Source: Aureococcus anophagefferens
Lineage: Eukaryota > Sar > Pelagophyceae > Pelagomonadales > Pelagomonadaceae
Reading direction: 5' to 3'
Assembly: GCF_000186865.1 (NCBI RefSeq)
Contig: NW_008705561.1
Coordinates: 883,621-947,620 of the forward strand
DNA: 64,000 nt
Numbering within the stretch: the stretch's first letter is position 1; each line of letters begins with the position of its first letter. This document shows positions 1 through 9,480 of the stretch, piece after piece. Position numbers and translations under genes: made by a program. The notes under the pieces were generated by a model. The model searched no databases and had not been told where the DNA came from. It saw only the letters and a program-made list of their open reading frames with translations.

Positions 1-1471
1 GCGAGATGCGCACGCACAGTTGACCGTCGAACGCGAAGCAGGGCACCTCGACGGCGTGCGTATTCCACAGGTAATCGTGGACGTAGGTCTTGAGTTTCTT
101 GAGCCGGATACCGCCTAAAGGCCGGCCCCCTCTGGGGCCCTCCGGAACGAGACCAGAGGGGTCCGCCGGAACGAGACTGAGCAGCCTGTCCATGGGCAGG
201 AAGACGGACGCCATCGAGACGCACATGCTCTCGGAGACGAGCGGCGGCGAGCCCCAGTGCAGCGCGAGGGAGTTGAGCCCGGGCGCGTTGCTCAGGACCT
301 TGGGCAGCATCTTCGCCCGGTGAGCGAGGAACGCGGGCTCGCGGCGCCGCGCGATGGCGACGCAGAGCGGCAGCACGATAAAATTCGCATAGTCGCGCGT
401 CGCCTCGTCGTAGAGGCCGCGCGTCAGGTGGTCGATGCGGTAGCTCGGCGACCCCGTGTCGAACCAGGAAGCGTCGATCCAGGGCGCAAGGGGCCGGGAC
501 CCGAGGATGAGCGCGCCGGACGGTCGCGGCGCGTAGAGCCATTTATGGAAGTTCACGGCGTAAAAGTCCGCGCCGATGTCGTCGACGTCGAGGTCCGGCA
601 ACGATCCCGGCGCGTGGGCGCCGTCGACGAGGCAGGGGATCCCTTTCTCGTGGCAGATTCGGACCATCTCCTTGACGGGGAAGAGCACTGACGGCTTCGA
701 GCTCACGTGGTCGAAGACCGCGAGGCGCACGGGGCCTTTTTTCGCCGCGGCGTCGAGTTCGTGCGGGAGATAAGTGAGGATCGTGGCGGCTGATTCAAAC
801 CACTTCGCGCTGAGCTTGATGGTGTGGAGCGTCGCGCCCGCGCGCTCGCACAGGTCCGCGAGCGCGTCGTCCACGGAGTGGTAGCGCACGTTCGTCGTCA
901 CGACGACCGGCGGTCGAGTGTCGGGAGTTTGAGCGTCGGAAGCCGGCCTTCCACGCCCACGAGCGGGCGCGGCGGCGGGCGCGAGCGAGCACGCTTTCAG
1001 CGCCGCGAAGATGCCCACGGACACGTTCTCCACGAAGTGGAGCCGCGCGGGGTCGCGGCAACCCACGTAGCTCGCGACAGTATCTTCCGCGCGCGCGACG
1101 AGCGCCGGCGCGACGGCGCGGTGCCACTCCATCGGCTGGCGATTCGCCATCTCGTCGACGGTGCGTTTCAGCGCGAGCGCGCCGACGCAAGGGCCGCTGC
1201 AGCCGCCGTGGTTCAAGAAGGTCGTCTTTGCGGTCGACGCGAAGGGGAATTTGTGCGAACCCTCCTGTGCGAGGAGCCGCCGCTCCTCCTGCTCGATCTC
1301 CACCACGGCCGCCGCGGCGGCCCGGTCGTCGCGATCCAGGGTCACGTAGTCCGCGACGTGCTCCACGACGTTTTCCGGAAGTCGTATGAGGTTGCTCCGC
1401 TCGCAGCCGTTGCCCGTGAAGAGCAGCGAGAGCTGGTCTTGCTGGTTTCCATGCCAAAGCATGGACGCCAT
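1..1471 (-). CDS. Class V (PLP-dependent) aminotransferase, isopenicillin-N-epimerase-like; C-terminus off the window
   Basis: The minus strand is open from ATG 1471 to the window edge, 490 codons. The frame shows the fold-type I aminotransferase class V pattern: TTFLNHGGCSGPC near residue 60, CLVDGAHAPGSLPDLDVDD before a cofactor-lysine motif NFHKWLYAPRPSGAL, and a late VEVPCFAFDGQLCVRIS segment. In this family the Lys of HKW binds pyridoxal phosphate and the Asp of DGAH contacts its pyridine ring. The nearest relatives by motif are isopenicillin-N epimerase or cysteine-desulfurase-like enzymes; the substrate cannot be read from sequence. An in-frame stop lies just upstream of the chosen ATG, though an upstream exon is possible. 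Between RLLS and IRLKKLK there is an odd Pro/Gly-rich insert containing an imperfect DNA repeat (about 105-180). The last residues are outside the window. Confidence 0.85.
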   Translation of the reverse strand, partial: MASMLWHGNQQDQLSLLFTGNGCERSNLIRLPENVVEHVADYVTLDRDDRAAAAAVVEIEQEERRLLAQEGSHKFPFASTAKTTFLNHGGCSGPCVGALALKRTVDEMANRQPMEWHRAVAPALVARAEDTVASYVGCRDPARLHFVENVSVGIFAALKACSLAPAAAPARGRGRPASDAQTPDTRPPVVVTTNVRYHSVDDALADLCERAGATLHTIKLSAKWFESAATILTYLPHELDAAAKKGPVRLAVFDHVSSKPSVLFPVKEMVRICHEKGIPCLVDGAHAPGSLPDLDVDDIGADFYAVNFHKWLYAPRPSGALILGSRPLAPWIDASWFDTGSPSYRIDHLTRGLYDEATRDYANFIVLPLCVAIARRREPAFLAHRAKMLPKVLSNAPGLNSLALHWGSPPLVSESMCVSMASVFLPMDRLLSLVPADPSGLVPEGPRGGRPLGGIRLKKLKTYVHDYLWNTHAVEVPCFAFDGQLCVRIS

Positions 1472-2188
1472 GCTGTGGCAAATCTCGATGCCTCAAGGTG
1501 CAAGCGCTGAGGAGGGGGGGGTTTGCTCCGTAGTGGCGCCCCGGCCGACCCCTCCAGCGCAGCGACGCGGTACTCGAAAGTCACGATCTTGAGCGCGATC
1601 GAACCTTCATAGTACCGTCGACTAGGAAACCAAGGGGCACGTCCAACACCATCGATGGTGGCGAGATCGGCTGTGCCGGATTTGTCCGTAGGAGCGCGGT
1701 GGACGAGCGAGGCCCGTAGGGTGGATTTTGGACCGACACCGAAACGGCGTCTCCGGAACTCACCAACCGTCCAGGGCGACGCCAGGGGTCATGGGGCGTC
1801 GCCCCGACCACAAAAAGCGACCGTTCTGCACCTATACGCAGCGCATGGCTGGCGCGTATACGCGCGTATTCGTACGTAGGCGGTCCTTTTTCGAGGATAT
1901 TGTGCCGAGATCGTCGAGTTAGAAAGAGCTTGCTTCACGCGAGCGTAGCCACCGGACCTCTCCCGGCGCATGCAAAAAAGAGTGACTTTAGACGCCGCCG
2001 TCGCGCGACGGCGCCGACCTTGCCGAAGCAACCCCCCCCATGCTGAGGTCGATCGTGAGTTGCCGGCCCTTGACGACTTGAGCTCTGGGCTCGCGTCGCG
2101 TGTTCTCACCGCGCCCGCGCGACGTCGGCCCGGTCGCGCGGACACCGCGCAGCACCGCACCACGGCGCGCCAGGTCCGAACCGAGCCG
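1472..2188. other. Intergenic region, divergent 5' regions of the aminotransferase and TLC genes
   Basis: No convincing gene is visible in about 0.7 kb. It should hold the promoters of the two divergently transcribed neighbours. It contains a perfect 14-bp palindrome, GCGCGTATACGCGC, at 1852-1865, next to GTACG-type alternating sequence. An upstream in-frame ATG at 1970 would extend the TLC protein by 73 basic, low-complexity residues, so 1970-2188 is more likely 5' UTR. Confidence 0.5.
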
Positions 2189-2950
2189 ATGGGTGGCGTC
2201 CACGCCGCGTGGCTCGTCGCCGCGTGGTGCGCCGTCATCTTCGCCGTCTTCGGCGCCGTCTACTGCGTCACGCGCGTACACGCCGACTTCAAGGAGAAGC
2301 CGGCGCTGGCGGCCATGAACATCACGCACATGCTGCCCATCGTCGCCCTCTGCTACTACGGCGTGCTCGGGTACCGCGCGCGGCCGGATGAAATCGAGCG
2401 GCGCATGTACGAGTACGACGGCGACGCGGAGATGATCTGCGTCGTGCAGATCGCGCTGCAGGTCTTCGTGACGACGATGGCGCTGTCGACGCGGGACAAG
2501 AGCCTCTTCAAGCCCGAGCTGCTGGGCCACCACGCGACGACGGCCGCGCTCATGGTGCTGTGCCTGCGGGGCACGTTCGCGCACAGCTACCTCGCGGTCT
2601 TCTTCGGCGTCACGGAGCTGTCGACGATCCCCCTCAACGTCATGGACACGCTCAAGAACTTCAAGGGCCTGCGCAAGAAGCACCCGACGCTCGACTTCGC
2701 GTCGAAGCTCTCGTTCGCGGTGTTGTTCCTGTCGCTCCGCGTGGGCCTGAGCTCCAAGGTGAGCGTCGAGTTCCAGGCGGATTTGTACGAGCTCTGGCAG
2801 GACGACCGCGCCGCGTCCGTGGGAACCTGCGCCTTCATGTCCGTGGCGAACCTCTTCGTCTGCGCGCTCCAGCTCTACTGGGCGTCGCTCATCGTCAAGG
2901 GCCTCTACAAGATCGCCACGGGGCAGGACAAGAAGGGCAAGGAGGAGTAA
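2189..2950 (+). CDS. TLC-domain (TRAM/LAG1/CLN8-type) multi-pass membrane protein
   Basis: The predicted protein has 253 residues. It starts with a hydrophobic segment (AAWLVAAWCAVIFAVFGAVY) and has several further membrane segments (THMLPIVALCYYGVLGY, MICVVQIALQVFVTTMAL, SFAVLFLSLRVGL, MSVANLFVCALQLYWASLIV). The centre carries the TLC hallmark: a double histidine (LLGHHATTAALMVL) followed by AVFFGVTELSTIPLN. TLC proteins act in the ER or other membranes in ceramide synthesis or lipid sensing; this one lacks features that would identify a ceramide synthase. The tail ends in GQDKKGKEE, a possible ER-retrieval-like lysine-rich end (inference). ATG 2189 is preferred over 1970 because homology-like sequence begins there. 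Its stop lies only 18 bp from that of the convergent K+ channel gene. Confidence 0.8.
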   Translation: MGGVHAAWLVAAWCAVIFAVFGAVYCVTRVHADFKEKPALAAMNITHMLPIVALCYYGVLGYRARPDEIERRMYEYDGDAEMICVVQIALQVFVTTMALSTRDKSLFKPELLGHHATTAALMVLCLRGTFAHSYLAVFFGVTELSTIPLNVMDTLKNFKGLRKKHPTLDFASKLSFAVLFLSLRVGLSSKVSVEFQADLYELWQDDRAASVGTCAFMSVANLFVCALQLYWASLIVKGLYKIATGQDKKGKEE

Positions 2951-2968
2951 GGTCGCACGCGGGGCTCC

Positions 2969-4948
2969 CTAGCAGGCGCAGAGCGAGCCCGCGGCGCCGG
3001 GGTCGTTCTCGTAGAAGACCTTGGCGGACGCGGAGATGCGCGTGAGGAGCGTCTTGAGGGGCTCCTCGACGTGGGGGAGGACCGCCGTCTTCCACGCGTC
3101 GGGCCCGGCGTGGAGCACGGCGTAGTCGACGAAGTGGGCGTCCGCGCGGAGCCGCGGGCTCGCGTACTGGAACGCCGCGGCGTCCTCGCCGACGGCGATC
3201 TCGCAGAGGGGCTGCGTGTCCTTCATGGCGTCGGACACGTCCTTGAGCTTGTGGGGGTCCGACGACACGGCCTGGTAGCACTCGACGAGGTCGCCCGTGT
3301 TGAAGAGGAGCGACGTCGTCGACGGGCCGCGCGCGAGGCGCGACGGCCGCTTGTGCTGGACCTTCATCTGCTTCACCTTGCGGATGAGGGCGCTGAAGAC
3401 GCGCGCCCACATGACGGGCATGCGCTCCTCGGGGAAGTCGCGCAGGATCTCGAACAAATTCTCCTTGGCGAGGCGCTCGACCTCGACGTAGTTGAGCGCG
3501 CGCATCATGAGCACGAGGCGGAGCTCGCCGACGAGGAAGAAGTCCAAGTTCAGCGCCATGCCCGACGTGTAGATGCGGCCGTCGGAGCCGATGACGCCCT
3601 GGTTCGCGATGATGAGCAGCCGGTCCTCGTAGATGAGCTCCTGGGGGCAGAAGAGGCGCCGCGTCATGCGCTTGAAGAGCGCGAGCCGGAAGTTCGACGA
3701 CCGGTGCTGGAAGTACTTGATCGCCGTGAGCCGCTTCGCCGAGATCTCCTCGCAGAGCACGCCCTGGAGCTCCGGGCTCAGGAACTCGATGAGGTCGCTG
3801 TAGCCGATGCGCCGCTCCATCTCCTCCGTCTGGAAGAGGAACGACCGCACGGACGCGGCGACGGGCCGCGTGATCGCGAGGTCCACGAGCATGTTGTTGA
3901 TCTGGTCGTAGAGCTGCTGGTGCTCGATCTTCTTGATGTCGAGCGTCGACGTGATGGCGCAGACGGCGCCGATGATGTAGGCCCACATGAACCCGCCTAG
4001 AAACATCATGACGATCATCAGCGCGTACTCGGAGATGTTCTGCGCGAGCACGTCGCCGTAGCCCACGGTCGTCAGCGTCATGATCGCGAAGTAGAGCGAG
4101 ATGACGTACTGGTGCTTCGGGTTTTTGATGTTCCACTTGGGCAGCGGGTTGTCGTCGTCCAAACCGTCGCCGCGCACGAACGCCGTCATCCACGAGTTGC
4201 CAAAGCCGGAGCTCGACGCGTTCGCCGTGTAGCCCCAGAGGCAGGCCATCCAGTGGCAGGCGATGACCGCGAGGATGACGAACCCCCAGAGCTGGATGAT
4301 GCCGTAGGACACGCTCATGTCCGCGCGGTAGCGGTTGATGAGCCGCGACGACCGCATGATCCGCAGGAGCTTCGCGAGGCGGAGCAGCCGCAGGAGCCGC
4401 GCCGCCGCCAGGTCCCCCATCGCGGGGAACATCATGCCTAGGGCGCCAAAGGGGATGGACGAGAAGAAGTCGAGGCAGAAGTAGCCCTTGAGGTAGTGCG
4501 CGACGATGCGCTTGTGGTTCCGGACCCACGTCAAACCCTTCTCCTTGGGCAGCTGGTAGTGGAGGAAGAACTGGAGGGCGACGTCGCAGAGGAAGATGGC
4601 GTTGACGAACATGTTCACGCCGAAGAGCGCCATGTAGTCGTTGACCTTGTCCTCGTCCGTCACGAAGCCGACCTCCGCGGGCGTGACGACGGCCGTGTAG
4701 ACGAGCGCGAAGCAGAGCACGACGTCCCAGTTCTGGACGTGCTTGTTCTTGTCCGGCGCGATGGTCCAGGAGCCGGCCTCCGTGTGCTTCATCTGCTTCG
4801 CCGCCTCCTGGGCGGCGCTGACGTCCGACGCCGCCGTCGGGCTCTTCGGCCCGAGGTCCGGCCGGTCCCCCTTCTCCACGTTCATGATCTCGAGGTTCTT
4901 CGCCGTGAGGTCGCTGGGCTTCTCCGTGGGGGTCACGAACTGGACCAT
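2969..4948 (-). CDS. Voltage-gated K+ channel of the EAG/HCN/plant-Shaker (CNBD) superfamily
   Basis: The protein has 659 residues from ATG 4948. A 70-residue soluble N-terminus leads into six membrane segments. S4 (about residues 183-206) is arginine/lysine-patterned, RLLRLLRLAKLLRIMR. The pore loop carries the K+ selectivity filter LTTVGYGD at about 292-299. The S2-S3 region has the family phrase YFCLDFFSSIPFG. After S6 comes a C-linker (IEHQQLYDQINNMLVD) and a region where a cyclic-nucleotide-binding domain would sit (LFCPQELIYEDRLLIIANQG), but its phosphate-binding cassette is not recognisable, so ligand gating is doubtful. It should act as a plasma- or endomembrane K+ channel. No intron is needed to read it. 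It is convergent with the TLC gene. Confidence 0.92.
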   Translation of the reverse strand: MVQFVTPTEKPSDLTAKNLEIMNVEKGDRPDLGPKSPTAASDVSAAQEAAKQMKHTEAGSWTIAPDKNKHVQNWDVVLCFALVYTAVVTPAEVGFVTDEDKVNDYMALFGVNMFVNAIFLCDVALQFFLHYQLPKEKGLTWVRNHKRIVAHYLKGYFCLDFFSSIPFGALGMMFPAMGDLAAARLLRLLRLAKLLRIMRSSRLINRYRADMSVSYGIIQLWGFVILAVIACHWMACLWGYTANASSSGFGNSWMTAFVRGDGLDDDNPLPKWNIKNPKHQYVISLYFAIMTLTTVGYGDVLAQNISEYALMIVMMFLGGFMWAYIIGAVCAITSTLDIKKIEHQQLYDQINNMLVDLAITRPVAASVRSFLFQTEEMERRIGYSDLIEFLSPELQGVLCEEISAKRLTAIKYFQHRSSNFRLALFKRMTRRLFCPQELIYEDRLLIIANQGVIGSDGRIYTSGMALNLDFFLVGELRLVLMMRALNYVEVERLAKENLFEILRDFPEERMPVMWARVFSALIRKVKQMKVQHKRPSRLARGPSTTSLLFNTGDLVECYQAVSSDPHKLKDVSDAMKDTQPLCEIAVGEDAAAFQYASPRLRADAHFVDYAVLHAGPDAWKTAVLPHVEEPLKTLLTRISASAKVFYENDPGAAGSLCAC

Positions 4949-5027
4949 GGAGGGCGCGTGGCCGTCCAAACGGCGGACGAAATCGGCAGAGGCAGCCCTC
5001 GCCCGGGCCGCAATCGATGGATCTCTG

Positions 5028-5220
5028 ATTTTTCAACAACAGGAATGCCGTTCATGCAGACTTCATAATGCCGTTAATGCAGACTTCAACAATTATCCGG
5101 TCCTAGGCGAACCAGGCGCCCGCCTCATTTTTCAACAACAGGAATGCCGTCATGCGTGGCCTTCAACGGCAGACTTCAAGGGCATTATCCGGGGTCCTAG
5201 GCGAACCAGGCGCCCGCCTC
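5028..5220. repeat. Tandem duplication covering the 3' end of the downstream gene
   Basis: Two head-to-tail copies of about 99 and 94 bp (5028-5126 and 5127-5220) both start ATTTTTCAACAACAGGAATG and end in a 27-base block ending CCAGGCGCCCGCCTC. The second copy contains the stop codon and last codons of the glycoside-hydrolase-like gene on the minus strand; the first copy repeats that tail in the 3' flank. Confidence 0.85.
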
Positions 5221-6450
5221 CACGCACCCGTCCACGCCGCGGTCGTCGAGGTAGGACGTGTTCGTGCCGTCGCTCCAGAGCACGCAGCCGCCGCCGGCCG
5301 TGTAGTTGACGAACACCCTCGTGCCCGTCGCGAACGCGCGGTCGCGGACGCAGTACTCGCCGGGCGCGTGGCAGGACGGGTCGCAGGTCGCGTTCCGAGC
5401 GCAGCAGCCCTTCTCCGGCGCGCAGCCCGCGGTCTCGTTCGCATCACCCCGGGGCGCGCCGAGGGGCGCCGCGTACGCGCGCTCGACCGCGTCGGACCGC
5501 GCGAGCCAGCCGTCGGCGCCGCACTCGTAGCCGAAGCCCGAGCCGTGGTACTGGTAGTCCGAGGCCGCGATCAAGAACTGGGCCATGGACTTGAGCAGCG
5601 TGTGGTCGTCGTTGGCGTGGGGCACGTGCGTCAGCATCGCGTAGTCGCCCTGCGTCGCTTCGATCTCCGCGATCGACGCCACGTGGTCGAAGTTGCCGCC
5701 GCCGCGCTCGTCGTTCGTGCCGTCGCAGGGGCACTCCGCGATGGGCTTCGACGGGTCGCAGGTGAAGGGGCCCGGCGTGTAGTTGCAGATCAGGGTCCCG
5801 TTCTTCCCCAGGATCTCGCGCTTGAGCCGCCAGAGCGCGGCGACCAGGCCCGCGTTCCACCGCTTCATGGTCTCGTCGTCGCAGCCCGCCTCGGACGTGC
5901 AGACGCGCACGCAGCCCATGTCGCCCTCGAAGGGGTTGCAGCCCTGGAAGCCGTCGATGAAGACGCCGTTCAACTTACCCGCGGTGACGAGCGCGCGGCT
6001 CGTGTTGAGCCACCGCTCCGCGCCGCACTCGGACCCAAAATCCCAGACCGTGCGCGGCACGGCGTCGCCGTTGACGTCGCGCAGCTGGCACTCGGGGTGC
6101 GCCTCCATCCAGTGGTCGTTCTCGAAGTTGTGCACGCGGACGAGATCGATCGCGTAGTAGAACCACTGCCGCTGGTCGGGGTTGAGCGCCCGGAGCGCCG
6201 CGGCCTGGGCGGGCATGCGCACCTCGCTGCGGTCGATGCTGCCCGCGGGCCGCGTGAGCACGGGGTTGTTCAGGAAGATGGGCTGCTTGGCGACGTAGGC
6301 GAGGGCCTCGTCGTTCAAGGGGCCGCTGCTGTTCACGCAGAAGGTGTAGCGGGGCAGCGTGTCCCAGGAGAAGGGCAGGTAGCCCAGCGTGTGGTTCACG
6401 GCGGACGCGCCGGCGAGGGCGCAGGCGAGGACGAGGCGCGGCAGCGACAT
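5197..6450 (-). CDS. Secreted glycoside-hydrolase-like protein
   Basis: The 417-residue protein opens with a clear signal peptide (MSLPRLVLACALAGASA). It is rich in cysteine and in N-glycosylation sequons (NHT, NTS, NGT, NYT, NAT, NTS), which fits a secreted or cell-surface protein. The middle carries phrases typical of putative TIM-barrel glycosidases: WFYYAIDLVRVHNFENDHW, then WDFGSECGAERWLN and a likely catalytic strand NGVFIDGFQGC with an acidic residue at its end. This resembles uncharacterised glycosyl-hydrolase-like families seen in marine algae; no substrate can be assigned. The C-terminus is Cys-rich and ends at a tandemly duplicated sequence. It could instead be a non-catalytic relative. 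Confidence 0.6.
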   Translation of the reverse strand: MSLPRLVLACALAGASAVNHTLGYLPFSWDTLPRYTFCVNSSGPLNDEALAYVAKQPIFLNNPVLTRPAGSIDRSEVRMPAQAAALRALNPDQRQWFYYAIDLVRVHNFENDHWMEAHPECQLRDVNGDAVPRTVWDFGSECGAERWLNTSRALVTAGKLNGVFIDGFQGCNPFEGDMGCVRVCTSEAGCDDETMKRWNAGLVAALWRLKREILGKNGTLICNYTPGPFTCDPSKPIAECPCDGTNDERGGGNFDHVASIAEIEATQGDYAMLTHVPHANDDHTLLKSMAQFLIAASDYQYHGSGFGYECGADGWLARSDAVERAYAAPLGAPRGDANETAGCAPEKGCCARNATCDPSCHAPGEYCVRDRAFATGTRVFVNYTAGGGCVLWSDGTNTSYLDDRGVDGCVEAGAWFA

Positions 6451-6647
6451 GGGTGCGTGCGTGTGGGCGGTGCGCGGTGCGAAGGGTGTGTTCGGTTCGG
6501 AGAGCGGCGGTGCGCGGCTCGTCGCGACTCGGCCGGCGGCGCTTCAAATCTTCAACTTGATCTTCAACTTACAGCATCGCCACCGTCTATCCGCAACACG
6601 CGACCCCATCAGCGAGCAGACCGGTCCATTTTAGCGAACGCGGTGCC

Positions 6648-9136
6648 CTAGGCGTCGGGCGTCGGCGCCGAGGACTCGATCTGCGTCGACTCCCAGAAGC
6701 CCGCGGAGTAGTTGAAGTAGAGCTCCTCGCCCGGCGCGATCTCGCGCTTCGCGAAGAGGCCGATGCGGTGGTCGCCGTCGACGAGCGCCACGCGCGCCGC
6801 GCAGTTCGGGTCCGCGTGGTGGTTCGCGAACTTCATCTTCGCGCCCTTGCGCGTCGCGTCGACGACGAGCTCGTCGTCGAGGTTGAAGAGGAACGAGCAG
6901 TTCAGCTTGTCGTAGATCTTGCCGCGGCGGTCCGCCTCGTCCTGGCTCACGAGCTCGCCGCGGTACTCGCCCACGAGGTCGCCCACGCGGCAGCGCTCCA
7001 GCGCGAAGGCGCCCCAGCCGTGCGTGCACGACCGGCCGATGGCGACGCGCTTGTGGCGCCGGAGGCGGATCGCGACGTTGCGGCAGCCCGCGCAGCGCGC
7101 CGCGATGTCGTCGACGGCCGTCGGGTCCCCGGACACGGGCGCCGACGAGCAGCAGCGGCAGAGGTCCGGGTCGCACTCGCGGCCCGCGGCGACGCAGTCG
7201 CACGCCCCCGCGGTGCGGCAGCCCTGGCGCTCCGGGTCGAGGTTCGGCGCGCAGCGGCAGCCCGGGAAGCGCGCGCGGCAGTCCGGCCCGCAGGCGCAGT
7301 ACTTCTCGCAGAACGCGGCGCCCCGGGCCACGCACGAGCACGCGTCCGTGTCGCAGGGGCCGTCGTGGTTGCAGGGCATGAACGTGTGCGGCGTGTCCCT
7401 CCGGCTCGCGAAGCCCTTGGAGCCCAGGGCGAGCTTCTGGCGCCGGAACAGGGCCGCGTGGGCCGTCGCCCAGCGCGAGTGCGCGGGGATCTTCTTCGCC
7501 TTGCGCTTGCCCAGCGTGAGCGAGAGGCCGTTCGACCCCGTCTGGTACCGCTTGCGCTTCGCGCCCTTCTTCGGCGACGGCGACCCGGTCTCGAGCTGGG
7601 GCTCCGGCGCGGCGGCGACGTCCTCGGCGACGTCGTCGGCGGCGCCGTCGAAGACGCCCGGCGGCGCGAAGCCCAGCGCGGACGCGGCCTTGGCGCCGGC
7701 GCCGAGCGCGGCGCGCGCCTTCGCCGCGAGCAGCAGATCCGCGGCGTCGACGTCGAAGGCCGGCGGCGGCGGCATGGCGCGGTCCCGGGCGTCGTAGGCC
7801 GCGTCGTCGGGCCAGGCCGCCTCGCGCTCCTGCTCCGTGTGGAACACGGGGTCGCACCGCGCGCGCGGCAGCGGCTGCCTCACGCCGTGCTGCGCGCAGT
7901 CGTAGACGAAGCAGCGCCGGCAGAAGAGGTCGCGGTAGGACTCGCTGAGCTCCGCGTAGGTCCTGGCCGCGACGCGCAGGCCGCGGCCGTTCGCGTCGTT
8001 CCGCGCGTTCCGCGGCGCCGGCGCCGCCTTGGCGTTCTGCGCCTTTGCCGCGGCGAGCGCGGCGAGCGCGAGGTCCCGCGGCGCGCCGCCGAGCGCCTTC
8101 TCCAGCGCCGTCGCCAGCGGCTGCAGCTCCGCGTCGCCGCCGCCGCTCCCGCCGCGGAACGTGCCGTAGGTGCGCCACGCGACCCACTCCTCGACCTCCG
8201 TCAGTCGGCCGCGGCGCCGGGGCCCCGGCGCCGCGAGGCGCCGCTTCTTCGGGTCCGGCTGGTCGTCGGCGGCCTGGCGCGCCGACTCGGGCACGGCCTC
8301 GTAGGCCGACACGTCGATGCCCCTCGCGTCGTCGTCGCCGAAGTAGGGCACGTAGCGGAGCACGGGATCGTCGTCGGCGTGGTAGTTGGACCGGAGGCCG
8401 TTCCAGGCCACGGACTGGGGGATGGGCACGTGGCGCTCGAGGGCGAAGCGGCCCGCGGGCCAGGGCGCCGCGGCAAAGTCGGACGCGTCGCCGTCGCCCG
8501 CCGGCCTCGCCCGGAGGAACGCGTCCGTCGCGGTCCGATTCAGCGCGACGACGCCCGCGTCCCGCTCGCGGCGCCGCGCCTCCATGGCGTCGCGCGTGCG
8601 CCGCGCGAAGGCCGCGACCTTCTCCGCCGTCGGCGCCGGCGCGCCGGGCGTCGCCGCGCCGCGGCCGTTGACCGTGACCGTGAGCGCGAGGCCGCGTTTG
8701 ACGCGCGAGAGCGCGGGCGCGGCGCCGGCGCCCGCGCCCGCGGGCGGGCCGACCCACTCGACGCTCGGCGCCGCGAGGGGCGCCACGGGCGGCGGGCACG
8801 GCGGCGGCGGGAACGCCGCGTCCTCGCGCAGGGTCGTCTCGCGCGCCGCGCGCGCCAACGTCGTCAGCGGCGGCGCGGCGCCCGCCGCGCACGCGCGGCC
8901 CGCGCCTGCGAGGGGGGGGGGGACGGGGGTCTCGTTGCGCGGCGCCGCGGCGCGCGCGGCGGCGGCGCACCTTTGTCCAGCGACTCCCAGACGCCCGCGA
9001 GCGCCGGTCGCCGGCGCTCCGACGACGCGTAGGCGCTGTCCCGGACGCTCGTCTCGAGGCGGGTCACGCAGCGCGTCGACGTCGGCTTAAAGTTCGGCTT
9101 CGCCGCCGGCGACGACCGGCCGTCGCCGTCGGCCAT
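6648..9136 (-). CDS. EZH: Polycomb-type histone H3K27 methyltransferase, E(z)/EZH (two exons)
   Basis: Exon 1 is 9136-8971 and exon 2 is 8905-6648; joining them keeps frame and gives 807 residues. The C-terminal third has the E(z) arrangement: a CXC cysteine cluster (CDTDACSCVARGAAFCEKYC, then CRCAPNLD and CDCVAAGRECDPDLCRCC) directly before a SET domain in the last 130 residues. SET motifs seen are GWGAFALE, GEYRGELVSQDEADRRG, FLFNLDDELVVDATRKG, FANHHADPNC and GDHRIGLFAKREIAPGEELY. Family members methylate H3K27 within PRC2 in the nucleus. The usual NHS triplet reads NHH and the terminal FDY reads FNY, both near the cofactor pocket, so activity should be tested. The N-terminal half is low complexity. 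Confidence 0.93.
8906..8970 (-). other. 65-bp spliceosomal intron (GT-AG) of the E(z) gene
   Basis: On the minus strand the donor is AAAG|GTGCGC and the acceptor is a cytosine-rich tract ending CCCCTCGCAG|GCGCGG. Removal joins exon 1 (...VWESLDK) to the long exon 2 in frame. Without it exon 2 has no ATG start. Confidence 0.8.
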
Positions 9137-9480
9137 GTTCCTGCGTGCTAATCGACGACGGGTCGCGCGCTTACGGCGCCGCAAGACGAGGCTCGACGCC
9201 CATCGGAGAGCCCGCGACCCGAACCCGATCGGGCCCGAGCCGCTTGTGAAGCTCACATTGAAGCCGGCGAGACCCCGCTCCCTCGGCCTCCCGGGTGCGC
9301 GGCCCTCGCTTTCGCGCCACCTCCCCGCAATCTCTATGCGCTAAGGGAGCGTTCGTCTTCGCCTTACGGCGGCTTCTCTACGCGATCGGCGCGCTGCGCG
9401 AAGGGCGCGTTCGCCGCGCGGCTCCGCGCCGCGCGGCCGCCGCCGTCGTCGAACTCGACGGTGTTACCCCTGCCATTCCC
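9137..9480. other. Intergenic region
   Basis: About 340 bp between the E(z) start (minus strand) and the 3' end of the PDZ-protein gene. It should contain the E(z) promoter. I see no further gene or repeat. Confidence 0.4.

Noticed and set aside
5028..5220. A fifth introner element
   Set aside because: It is a direct tandem duplication without terminal inverted repeats or target duplication, and lies outside a coding frame.
6768..9032. Long plus-strand open frame across the E(z) gene
   Set aside because: It is a low-complexity shadow of the minus-strand CXC-SET gene.
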